DNA from: Microcaldota archaeon
Lineage (GTDB): Archaea; Micrarchaeota; Micrarchaeia; Anstonellales; J096
DNA length: 16,645 nt
Assembly: GCA_015520875.1 (NCBI GenBank)
Contig: WAPD01000091.1
Span: 1-16,645, forward strand
Direction of reading: 5' to 3'
The notes below the pieces were generated by a model, which saw nothing but the letters and a program-made list of their open reading frames with translations, was not told the DNA's origin and ran no database searches. Both the position numbers and the translations under genes were made by a program. Positions 6,947 through 13,597 of the stretch are shown piece after piece. Position 1 is the first letter of the stretch; the number at the start of each line of letters is the position of its first letter.

Positions 6947-7751
6947 TTCCTATTTTAGCGTCAAAACCCCTCTTCTTAGCAATGGAAATGAATTCCCCCA
7001 CTGTTATGATAGTTGTATTGTCTAAAATAGATTTTATCCTCTCTAAACCATCCGGGTATATTAAAACGGCCTTGTTCAACATTTTTTCTATCCTCTCCTT
7101 AGGACACCTATCTAAGCACAATAAACTTTCATCATTTGTTACCAAAAATGAGGCTTTTTCCACAAATTCTATTTCTTTTTGTGAAAACACATGAACAGGC
7201 TTTCCTCCAACAAAATACACAGGATCGTAGGATTTATTCTCAAAAACAACAAAGTTTACCTTGCTTCGCTCTATAGCAAATCTTCTAATATCTCTGCTTT
7301 CCAACCATCCCCTAAATGTGATATCTTGGGAAAAGAAATCCAATACATCTAAAAAGCACATCTTTCCCAAGGATACTAAAGCGCTTGGGTCCAGATAGAT
7401 TTCCTTAGGCAATTCTTTATCGCTCTCCTTTATTTTAACCCTATTAACTATGTCAAAAATATCTATTTTTAGCATCTCGGAAATCCTAACATAGGTAAAT
7501 CCTAAATCATGCAATATTTTGGAAAAATATTCCTTTGCTATCAATATTATTTCCTCGTCTTTGTCAAAAAGCTCCTCTATTTCAGAAGGTTTGTAATTCA
7601 ATGTTCTTGCCATGGACAAAGCCTTTGCTATAACTGCCTTTTCCAATGCCTCGCTATCATTATAAGATAGAAATTGCTTGAAATACTTGTTTGCCAGTGT
7701 TTCCAATCCTTTTATGTTTTTGTGTTTAACATTCTCAATTATCGGTCTCAC
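6924..7751 (-). CDS. Possible PIN-like domain protein
   Basis: A 275-residue cytoplasmic protein with no firm family assignment. The N-terminal 110 residues look all-helical and include a helix-turn-helix-like stretch (LGFTYVRISEMLKIDIFDIV). The C-terminal part resembles a PIN nuclease fold: EIYLDPSALVSL (D121) fits the first acidic strand, and ASFLVTNDESLL (D207, E208) fits the strand before the later acidic residues. A basic segment, RDIRRFAIERSK, lies between. PIN domains are usually metal-dependent RNases, so the match suggests an RNA or DNA role, but the acidic set is incomplete and it may be inactive. It starts with GTG at 7751 and is the first gene of the operon with the XPF-type nuclease and Elp3. 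An RNA ligase partner protein was considered but the N-terminus does not fit. Confidence 0.6.
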   Translation of the reverse strand: MRPIIENVKHKNIKGLETLANKYFKQFLSYNDSEALEKAVIAKALSMARTLNYKPSEIEELFDKDEEIILIAKEYFSKILHDLGFTYVRISEMLKIDIFDIVNRVKIKESDKELPKEIYLDPSALVSLGKMCFLDVLDFFSQDITFRGWLESRDIRRFAIERSKVNFVVFENKSYDPVYFVGGKPVHVFSQKEIEFVEKASFLVTNDESLLCLDRCPKERIEKMLNKAVLIYPDGLERIKSILDNTTIITVGEFISIAKKRGFDAKIGNETILID

Positions 7752-7769
7752 ACCCTACTTTATTGAGAA

Positions 7770-7780
7770 TATAATAAAAA
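7770..7780 (-). promoter_or_regulatory. TATA box of the PIN-like/nuclease/elp3 operon
   Basis: Minus-strand TTTTTATTATA is centred about 24 bases before the GTG start at 7751. It is the only promoter-like element for the minus-strand genes down to 3872, which are joined by overlaps or gaps of at most 25 bases, so it probably drives all four. Confidence 0.6.
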
Positions 7781-7790
7781 CCTTGCGATG

Positions 7791-7800
7791 TTTTTAAATA
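7791..7800 (+). promoter_or_regulatory. TATA box of alaS (leaderless)
   Basis: TTTTTAAATA is centred 26 bases before the alaS ATG at 7822. This predicts a transcript starting at or beside the start codon; no clear GGTGA-type ribosome binding site lies between. Confidence 0.65.
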
Positions 7801-7821
7801 ATTCTCTCAATAAATTAAGGC

Positions 7822-10356
7822 ATGGATAAATCAGAACTCAAAAAGATTTATACTAAAGAATGGAAAAAGCACTATGATTTGGATATTTTTAAAGAATATG
7901 GTTTCAAGAGGCAGCAATGTAAAAAGTGTGGTAGATATTTTTGGAGCGTTGAGGAAAGGGACTATTGTGGAGACCCTGCCTGTGTTGGTTATAGCTTTAT
8001 AGGAGAACCAATAGGTAAAAAAAGAAAATACGTTGAAACATGGAAGGCAATAGAACAGTATTTTGTTTCCACAGGCCATACTTCCATAAAACCCTTTCCA
8101 ACAGTTGCACGTTGGAGAGATGATTTATATTTCACAATAGCTTCTATCAATGATTTTCAACCCTATGTGGTAAGCGGTGAATTGGACCCTATTGCAAATC
8201 CCTTAATCGTTCCACAGCCTTCAATTAGATTTTCAGACATAGATAATGTAGGTGTAACAGGAAGACACTATACTAATTTTGTTATGATAGGTCAGCATGC
8301 CTTCAATAAGGATAAATTATTCTATTGGAAAAACGAGGCCATAGAACATGACATAGGTTATTTAACCAAAGTTCTAGAAATTCCGTTAAATGAGATAGTG
8401 TTCCATGAGGATGTATGGGTTGGTGGAGGAAACTTTGGACCTAGCATGGAATATTTTGTTAGAGGACTGGAATTAGGGAATTGTGTATTTATGCAATATG
8501 AGGTAACAGACACAGGTTTCAGAGAATTAAAAACCAAAGTTATCGATATGGGTGCTGGGCTTTCTCGTTTAGCCTGGATCACAAGCGGAGCTCCAATGAG
8601 CTATGAAATAGTGTTTGAAAAACCTTATTTATATTTAACAAAACTTAACCCTATTGAAGTTGATTATGACACATATTTAAGATATGCCAAGATAGCGGGA
8701 AGCTTAAATGTGGATGAAACAACTCCTGAAGAAATTAGGAAAATTCTATCTCAGTTTAATGAAGATGAGTTAAAACAGTTTGAGAAGCTTAGAGCTTTAT
8801 TCTCTATTTTAGACCACACATCCACTTTATTATTTACAATAAGAGATGGAATGATGCCTTCCAATGCAGGCGGAGGCTATAATTTAAGGTTAATAGCTAG
8901 GAGGATGTTTGCCTTTGAAGAAACCTATGATATAGAATATGATTTGCATCGCTTATTGGAACTACATATAGAGAATTGGAAAGGTTTGTTTGACGAATAT
9001 GGGGAAGCTGTGGATGTTGTTGCAGAAGTGATAGAAGAGGAAAGAAAGAAATACAGGAAAACAAAGGAAAGGGCTCAAAGGCTGGTGAAAAAGCTTAAAG
9101 GAAAACAACTCTCAACCCAAGACTTAATTAAACTATATCAATCGGAAGGTATTTCTCCAGAACTGTTGAAAAAGGAATTAAACATAGAGATTCCTCCCAA
9201 TTTCTATGATTTGGTAAGGCAAAAGGATGAAATAAAGAAAAAGAAATCCCAAAGAATTTTAGACTATCCTGAAACCAAAAAGCTCTATTATGAAAACAAG
9301 GAAAGCTTTGAAGCCGAGGTCATGGGTGTGGAAAAAGATGGAATTATATTAGATAGAACTTATTTCTATCCAGAGGGTGGTGGACAGATCGGAGACCAAG
9401 GTTACATTGAAGATGAATTCGTTTATGATACTAAAAAATATGGAACAGTTGTTTTACATCTTGTGAAACATCCTGAAAAGTTTAAAGTAGGGCAGAAAGT
9501 GAAGGCAAGGGTTGATTTGGAAAGGAGAAAAAAGATAACAAAGCACCACACAGCCGCCCACATTTTAACAAAAGCAGCATATGAAATCTTAGGACCTCAT
9601 GTATGGCAAGCAGGTGCTAAGAAAGAGGAGGATAAAGCCCACATGGACATCACCCATTATAAAAGAATAACAGACGAAGAGTTGAATAGAATAGAAAAAA
9701 GGGTTAATGATATCATCATGGCATCTTTACCTGTTCAAGTAGAATTAATGCCAAGAACAGTAGCAGAGCAACAATATGGCTTTAGAATATACCAGGGAGG
9801 TGCTGTGCCAGGAAAGATATTAAGAATTGTTAAGATTGGTAACTATGATGCAGAGGCCTGTGGAGGAACCCATAATATGTTAAAGCACACAGGCGAAATT
9901 GGATTTTTTAAGATAGTAAAAAGGGAAAGCGTCCAAGACGGTGTCCAAAGAATAACCTATAAAGTAGGAAAAGCTGCCCTAAAATGGATCCAGGAGAGGG
10001 AACAAAAGATAAGGCAAGTTTCCAAAGAACTATCAGTAGATCCTGAATTATTGCCAGAAACTGCTTTGAAATTCTTCAACTTATGGAAAGAAGAGAAGAA
10101 ATCCAAGGAACAATTATTGCAATATATAAAAAGGGAAATAGAACAATCTGAGCAATTGCTTTATGACCTAAGCTTCATTTCATTAAAAGAGTTTGGAGGA
10201 TTTAATCCTAAGAATACCAAAGTTGTGATATTAAAAGATGCTACATTGATAGGAGGTCCTGAAAAAGACAAGATTATCGAGAAGTTAAAGGAAAAACCTA
10301 GAGGAAAACACTTCTATATAATAAGAAAAATAAAGAAAGAAGAACTTCAGGCCTAA
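7822..10356 (+). CDS. alaS: Alanyl-tRNA synthetase, archaeal type
   Basis: Charges tRNA-Ala and hydrolyses mischarged Ser- or Gly-tRNA-Ala. The 844-residue protein starts with the archaeal zinc motif (C33, C36, C49, C54). The class II aminoacylation domain follows, with motif 2 around RFSDIDNVGVTGRHYTNF and motif 3 in VIDMGAGLSRLAW. The editing domain holds the zinc ligands H576-x3-H580 (HHTAAH) and C680-GGT-H684. Beyond about residue 760 the protein is short: the globular C-Ala domain with its glycine-rich motif, present in most archaeal enzymes of about 900 residues, is largely absent, leaving only about 60 residues (VVILKDATLIGGP onward). C-Ala helps dimerisation and tRNA elbow contact, so this enzyme may be monomeric. 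Unlike Nanoarchaeum, the gene is not split. Its stop overlaps the convergent pilin gene by four bases. Confidence 0.97.
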   Translation: MDKSELKKIYTKEWKKHYDLDIFKEYGFKRQQCKKCGRYFWSVEERDYCGDPACVGYSFIGEPIGKKRKYVETWKAIEQYFVSTGHTSIKPFPTVARWRDDLYFTIASINDFQPYVVSGELDPIANPLIVPQPSIRFSDIDNVGVTGRHYTNFVMIGQHAFNKDKLFYWKNEAIEHDIGYLTKVLEIPLNEIVFHEDVWVGGGNFGPSMEYFVRGLELGNCVFMQYEVTDTGFRELKTKVIDMGAGLSRLAWITSGAPMSYEIVFEKPYLYLTKLNPIEVDYDTYLRYAKIAGSLNVDETTPEEIRKILSQFNEDELKQFEKLRALFSILDHTSTLLFTIRDGMMPSNAGGGYNLRLIARRMFAFEETYDIEYDLHRLLELHIENWKGLFDEYGEAVDVVAEVIEEERKKYRKTKERAQRLVKKLKGKQLSTQDLIKLYQSEGISPELLKKELNIEIPPNFYDLVRQKDEIKKKKSQRILDYPETKKLYYENKESFEAEVMGVEKDGIILDRTYFYPEGGGQIGDQGYIEDEFVYDTKKYGTVVLHLVKHPEKFKVGQKVKARVDLERRKKITKHHTAAHILTKAAYEILGPHVWQAGAKKEEDKAHMDITHYKRITDEELNRIEKRVNDIIMASLPVQVELMPRTVAEQQYGFRIYQGGAVPGKILRIVKIGNYDAEACGGTHNMLKHTGEIGFFKIVKRESVQDGVQRITYKVGKAALKWIQEREQKIRQVSKELSVDPELLPETALKFFNLWKEEKKSKEQLLQYIKREIEQSEQLLYDLSFISLKEFGGFNPKNTKVVILKDATLIGGPEKDKIIEKLKEKPRGKHFYIIRKIKKEELQA

Positions 10357-10682
10357 CAGCTGAAAGAGCTTCCTGTCAATGTTTGTAATAATGTAGGGCC
10401 AATTACATATATCACAGCTCCTAACAATGCTGCTACTAAAGCTGCTCCTGCAAATTGCATTACTCTGGCCTTTTGGTCAGCTGGTAATGTTTGTGCAACT
10501 CCGTATAGCAATGCTGCGAAGATAATTGCTATGAATAGAACTAGGGGCAATTGGTCACATAGAAAGTCTTTTACTGCATTGGTGGCGTTTTTTATATTTC
10601 CACCAATACCTCCACCACTAAAGGCAAGGCCCACTACTAGCAAAGTAGCTATTACTAAGCTTCTTAGATATTTGGCTTCCAT
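10353..10682 (-). CDS. Small VirB2/TrbC-like pilin candidate
   Basis: A 109-residue membrane protein. Residues 1-22 look like a signal sequence (LRSLVIATLLVVGLAFSGG). A short polar segment follows (NIKNATNAVKDFLCDQ), then helix 1 (about 46-65), a short loop with charges (PADQKARV), helix 2 (about 75-97) and a polar end GSSFSC. Signal sequence plus two hydrophobic helices joined by a charged loop is the architecture of VirB2/TrbC conjugative pilins and of the related archaeal CedA1/TedC pilins used for DNA import. In that topology C42 and the C-terminal residue C109 are both outside and could pair. No ATPase or other secretion-channel gene is in the window. A generic small two-helix membrane protein remains possible. 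Confidence 0.6.
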   Translation of the reverse strand: MEAKYLRSLVIATLLVVGLAFSGGGIGGNIKNATNAVKDFLCDQLPLVLFIAIIFAALLYGVAQTLPADQKARVMQFAGAALVAALLGAVIYVIGPTLLQTLTGSSFSC

Positions 10683-10703
10683 GTTTAATTTTACTCTATA
10701 GGG

Positions 10704-10711
10704 TTTATAAA
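10704..10711. promoter_or_regulatory. Palindromic TATA element shared by the pilin and aminopeptidase genes
   Basis: TTTATAAA is a perfect palindrome whose centre lies 27.5 bases before ATG 10735 on the plus strand and 25.5 bases before ATG 10682 on the minus strand. One TATA-binding site could therefore serve both divergent genes, each as a leaderless transcript. Direction would have to come from flanking BRE-like bases. Confidence 0.55.
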
Positions 10712-10734
10712 AATATAGGTTGTTTTATGTATTC

Positions 10735-12048
10735 ATGGACGTAAAAAAAGGTAACAAAGGCTATAAAGTTTTGTTGGAGTTTGAAAAGAAAAAAGGCAGC
10801 CTAAAAGAAGGTGAAATAAAGTTTTTCCACGAGAAAAAGGAGGTAAAAGTTGGCTTGGGGAAAAAGGATAAGTTCAAACCCAAATCCCTAATTAAAATAT
10901 TTTATAATATTTTCAAAGAAGTAGATGAAGCCCATATAGAACCCAAGGATATTCCTGGCCTCTACGAATTCCCAATATATGGAGCTTATTTAGCGGATTG
11001 GGACTTCGGTTTCAAGAAAGAGAAGGAGGAGAAAAAGAAAAAAATCCTATATTATCCGGATTACAAGGATCACAAAGATGAAATAGAGGTTTCAAAGATA
11101 TTAGCAGAGGCTCAGTTATTCGCTAGAGAGATAGCTTCCACCCCTTCTAACATAGCAACACCTGAATGGATGGTAAAAAAGGCAAGGGAATTGAAAAAAT
11201 TGGGTCTTGAAATAAAAGTCCTAAACAAAAACGATATGAGAAAATTGGGCATGGAGTTGTTTTTGGCTGTTAACCAAGGAAGCAACCATGATCCTTATTT
11301 AGTCCAAATAACCTACAAAGGAGGAAAAGACGAAATAGCATTCTTAGGAAAAGGTCTTTGTTTTGATACAGGAGGGTTATCAATAAAACCGGCCCGTTAC
11401 ATGTATCAAATGCACATGGATAAATCAGGTGCTGCTGTTGTTCTTGGAATAATGAAGGCTATTGCCCAACTAAAGCCTAAAATCACTGTTCATGGGTTCT
11501 TAGCATTAACAGAAAATTCAGTAGATGCTAAATCAATACAACCAGGGGCTGTTGTAAAAGCCTTAGATGGAACCTATGTCGAGATAGTTCACACAGATGC
11601 AGAAGGAAGACTTGTTCTTGGAGATTCTCTAGCCTATATTTACAAAAAACTAAAACCCAAATACGTTATAGATTTGGCAACATTAACAGGTGCTGCTAAC
11701 ATTATAACAGGAAGGTTTGCTTCTCCAATAATGGGCAATAATCAAGATCTGGTGAATGAAATAATAAACATGGCTGAAAAAGAGCAAGAATATGTTTGGC
11801 CTTTGCCCCTTTGGGACGAATATAAAACATTGCTAAAAAGCTCTATAGCAGATATAAAAAACATAGGAGGGTGGGATGGAGAAGCCTCAACAATCACAGC
11901 AGCAAAATTCTTGGAACACTTTGTGAAAAAGGAGAACTGGGCACACATAGATATAGCCTCAACCATGGATGATAAAGAGCTCCATCAAGGACTGGCGCAA
12001 GCACCCATGGTCAGGACATTAGTAAAGTGGGTACTATCTAAAGGATAA
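10735..12048 (+). CDS. pepA: Leucyl aminopeptidase, peptidase family M17
   Basis: A two-metal cytosolic aminopeptidase that removes N-terminal residues from peptides. The 437-residue protein holds the complete M17 active site: K206, D211, K218, D229, D288, E290 and R292, with spacings identical to bovine lens leucine aminopeptidase (K250, D255, K262, D273, D332, E334, R336). Signatures are GKGLCFDTGGLSIKP, MHMDKSGAA and HTDAEGRLVLGDSL; the usual NTDAEGR has His for Asn. The N-terminal domain is shorter than in typical 480-500-residue members. A TTG at 10720 would add five residues, but the TATA palindrome at 10704-10711 fits ATG 10735 as a leaderless start. Its 3' end overlaps the convergent synthetase-domain gene by 11 bases. 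Confidence 0.93.
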   Translation: MDVKKGNKGYKVLLEFEKKKGSLKEGEIKFFHEKKEVKVGLGKKDKFKPKSLIKIFYNIFKEVDEAHIEPKDIPGLYEFPIYGAYLADWDFGFKKEKEEKKKKILYYPDYKDHKDEIEVSKILAEAQLFAREIASTPSNIATPEWMVKKARELKKLGLEIKVLNKNDMRKLGMELFLAVNQGSNHDPYLVQITYKGGKDEIAFLGKGLCFDTGGLSIKPARYMYQMHMDKSGAAVVLGIMKAIAQLKPKITVHGFLALTENSVDAKSIQPGAVVKALDGTYVEIVHTDAEGRLVLGDSLAYIYKKLKPKYVIDLATLTGAANIITGRFASPIMGNNQDLVNEIINMAEKEQEYVWPLPLWDEYKTLLKSSIADIKNIGGWDGEASTITAAKFLEHFVKKENWAHIDIASTMDDKELHQGLAQAPMVRTLVKWVLSKG

Positions 12049-13582
12049 TTAAGGAATCCTCCTCTAATTCCACAACCACTCTTGAGTTAGTTTCATCAAT
12101 TATCTTTCCTTTTAGATGGATTTCTATTTTATTCGTGTTTGATATTGCTCTTAGAGCCACTTCTTTAACGATCTTTTTGGATAGTTTCTCACTCATTTCT
12201 AAAACCAATCCTTTACCGCCACGAAGCCCTATGTCCTTTGCCAGCGTTTTAACCATCTTAGGGTTGAATACCTCTGTCAATGGCAGGTATTCATTCTCAT
12301 TGGAGTCTAATGTAATTGTTCCCAAACCTTCAACTTCTACTCTAACCAAGTACCTCTTCTTTCCTTCTTTAATAGCCTTTGCCAAAGCTTCCCTAGCCTC
12401 ATGTACATTTATTTTTTTCTTATATAAAGGATGGGAACGCTCTCCTGTGTGATGAACATGGTACTTTTCAGATACCATTAATTGGATCTCTGCCTTAAAG
12501 CCATCCTTTTCTATGTTTATGTGTAGGGCATGATAGTTATCCCTAGGATTTATCTTAACCACATTAGAATTTCCCAAAATCCTTTCTACAACAGACTTAA
12601 CCTTTTCTTCAGAGCAATTTTCCCTATAATCCTCTATTTCAGTAAACTTCCATCCCAATTTCTTCAACTTCCCCAAGGTGTATTGTAAAACATTGTAGAA
12701 TTCCTCTTCAGGAACCATTATAGAAAGGCCTATAAAATCCGAGATCTCTTCTAAAGGAATTCCCTTTCTTTTCATCTTCCTATAAGAGCTTAAGAAAGAC
12801 TTTATCCTCCCTTTAATCCATACAACAGGCGCTTCACTAAATTCAACACCCTCTTCTAACTTTCTTGGCGTTAAATAGCCCTTTTCCTCAAATCTCTCAT
12901 ATAAAGCTTTCTTCAGTTCCTTTTTAACAGGTCTTGCCATAATTACCATCTCCCTCCATTTTTCATAAAGCTCTTTGTTTAAACGCTCTCCTATAACTCC
13001 TTCTATTGCCCTAGCGGTTTTCTTCAACCCAATTTCTGTGTAAAAATGATAGAGGTCAATAGCGGCTGCATGCCATTTACCACTTTCCACATTCCCATTT
13101 CTAAGCTTATACTCGTATGCAAAATTAAAACCTATTATTGTTAATGCTTCCCTTAAATAATCGCCTGTAAACCCGCTATAGTTTTCAAAAAATCCTTCTA
13201 TCTGCTCAAGCACATTTCCCTTGCTAACCTTAACGCTATTTATCAAAGAAGAAGTTAAATGGTATAATTCCCTCGCTTTTTCCTTATCATCCTCTCTTAA
13301 ATCAGGACTTTTAAGGTTATTAATTGGCTCCGGAGACTTCTTTATTATGGATTCCATTATAGCAGTAAACAATAATTTAGCCCTTCTTGCACTTCCCTTC
13401 TCCCCCAAATAATAAACCCCACTGTATTCCTTTTCTCTTCGCTCCCATGCCTCAAACAAAGGAGCCGCCAGTCTATCAATCAATTCTAGATTTGGGTTCT
13501 CTTCGTGTTTTGGCCCTCTCTTCACAAAACCCCTTCTAAAAGGGGCAGGGATAATTCTAACAACATTTTTTTCCATTTTCAT
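12038..13582 (-). CDS. RelA/SpoT-type nucleotide synthetase domain protein
   Basis: A 514-residue cytoplasmic protein. Residues about 255-390 match the RelA/SpoT alarmone synthetase fold: R259-I-K261-S with Y267-R-K269-M-KRK, D282 in ISDFIGLSIMV, Y350-HALH354, E365-I-Q367 and a closing HPLYK. Spacings R to D (23), Y to H (4) and Y to E (15) equal those of the Streptococcus Rel synthetase site, while D to Y is about 24 residues longer because of an insertion. In Rel enzymes these residues bind ATP and GDP/GTP and transfer pyrophosphate to make (p)ppGpp. No HD hydrolase motif is present. The 250-residue helical N-terminus and about 120-residue C-terminus match nothing I know. The start is firm: GGAGGTGA lies 7 bases before ATG 13582. 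It is the last gene of its operon. Product and activity are inferred. Confidence 0.72.
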   Translation of the reverse strand: MKMEKNVVRIIPAPFRRGFVKRGPKHEENPNLELIDRLAAPLFEAWERREKEYSGVYYLGEKGSARRAKLLFTAIMESIIKKSPEPINNLKSPDLREDDKEKARELYHLTSSLINSVKVSKGNVLEQIEGFFENYSGFTGDYLREALTIIGFNFAYEYKLRNGNVESGKWHAAAIDLYHFYTEIGLKKTARAIEGVIGERLNKELYEKWREMVIMARPVKKELKKALYERFEEKGYLTPRKLEEGVEFSEAPVVWIKGRIKSFLSSYRKMKRKGIPLEEISDFIGLSIMVPEEEFYNVLQYTLGKLKKLGWKFTEIEDYRENCSEEKVKSVVERILGNSNVVKINPRDNYHALHINIEKDGFKAEIQLMVSEKYHVHHTGERSHPLYKKKINVHEAREALAKAIKEGKKRYLVRVEVEGLGTITLDSNENEYLPLTEVFNPKMVKTLAKDIGLRGGKGLVLEMSEKLSKKIVKEVALRAISNTNKIEIHLKGKIIDETNSRVVVELEEDSLIIL

Positions 13583-13589
13583 GATTATT

Positions 13590-13597
13590 TCACCTCC
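13590..13597 (-). promoter_or_regulatory. Strong ribosome binding site overlapping the lipoprotein stop codon
   Basis: Minus-strand GGAGGTGA (13597-13590) is a full-length match to the anti-Shine-Dalgarno sequence, 7 bases before ATG 13582. Its last three bases are the TGA stop of the upstream lipoprotein, whose final codons are AGG AGG TGA. It fixes the start of the synthetase-domain gene and ties the two genes translationally. Confidence 0.85.

Noticed and set aside
6924..7751. RNA ligase partner protein family for the PIN-like gene.
   Set aside because: That family begins with its PIN strand near the N-terminus; here the candidate strand appears only at residue 118, and no RNA ligase gene is adjacent.
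10720..10734. TTG 10720 as the aminopeptidase start.
   Set aside because: ATG 10735 is at leaderless distance from the palindromic TATA box and gives a normal N-terminus.
12810..13582. HD-type (p)ppGpp hydrolase domain before the synthetase domain.
   Set aside because: No His-Asp pair or surrounding hydrolase motif is visible in the N-terminal 250 residues.
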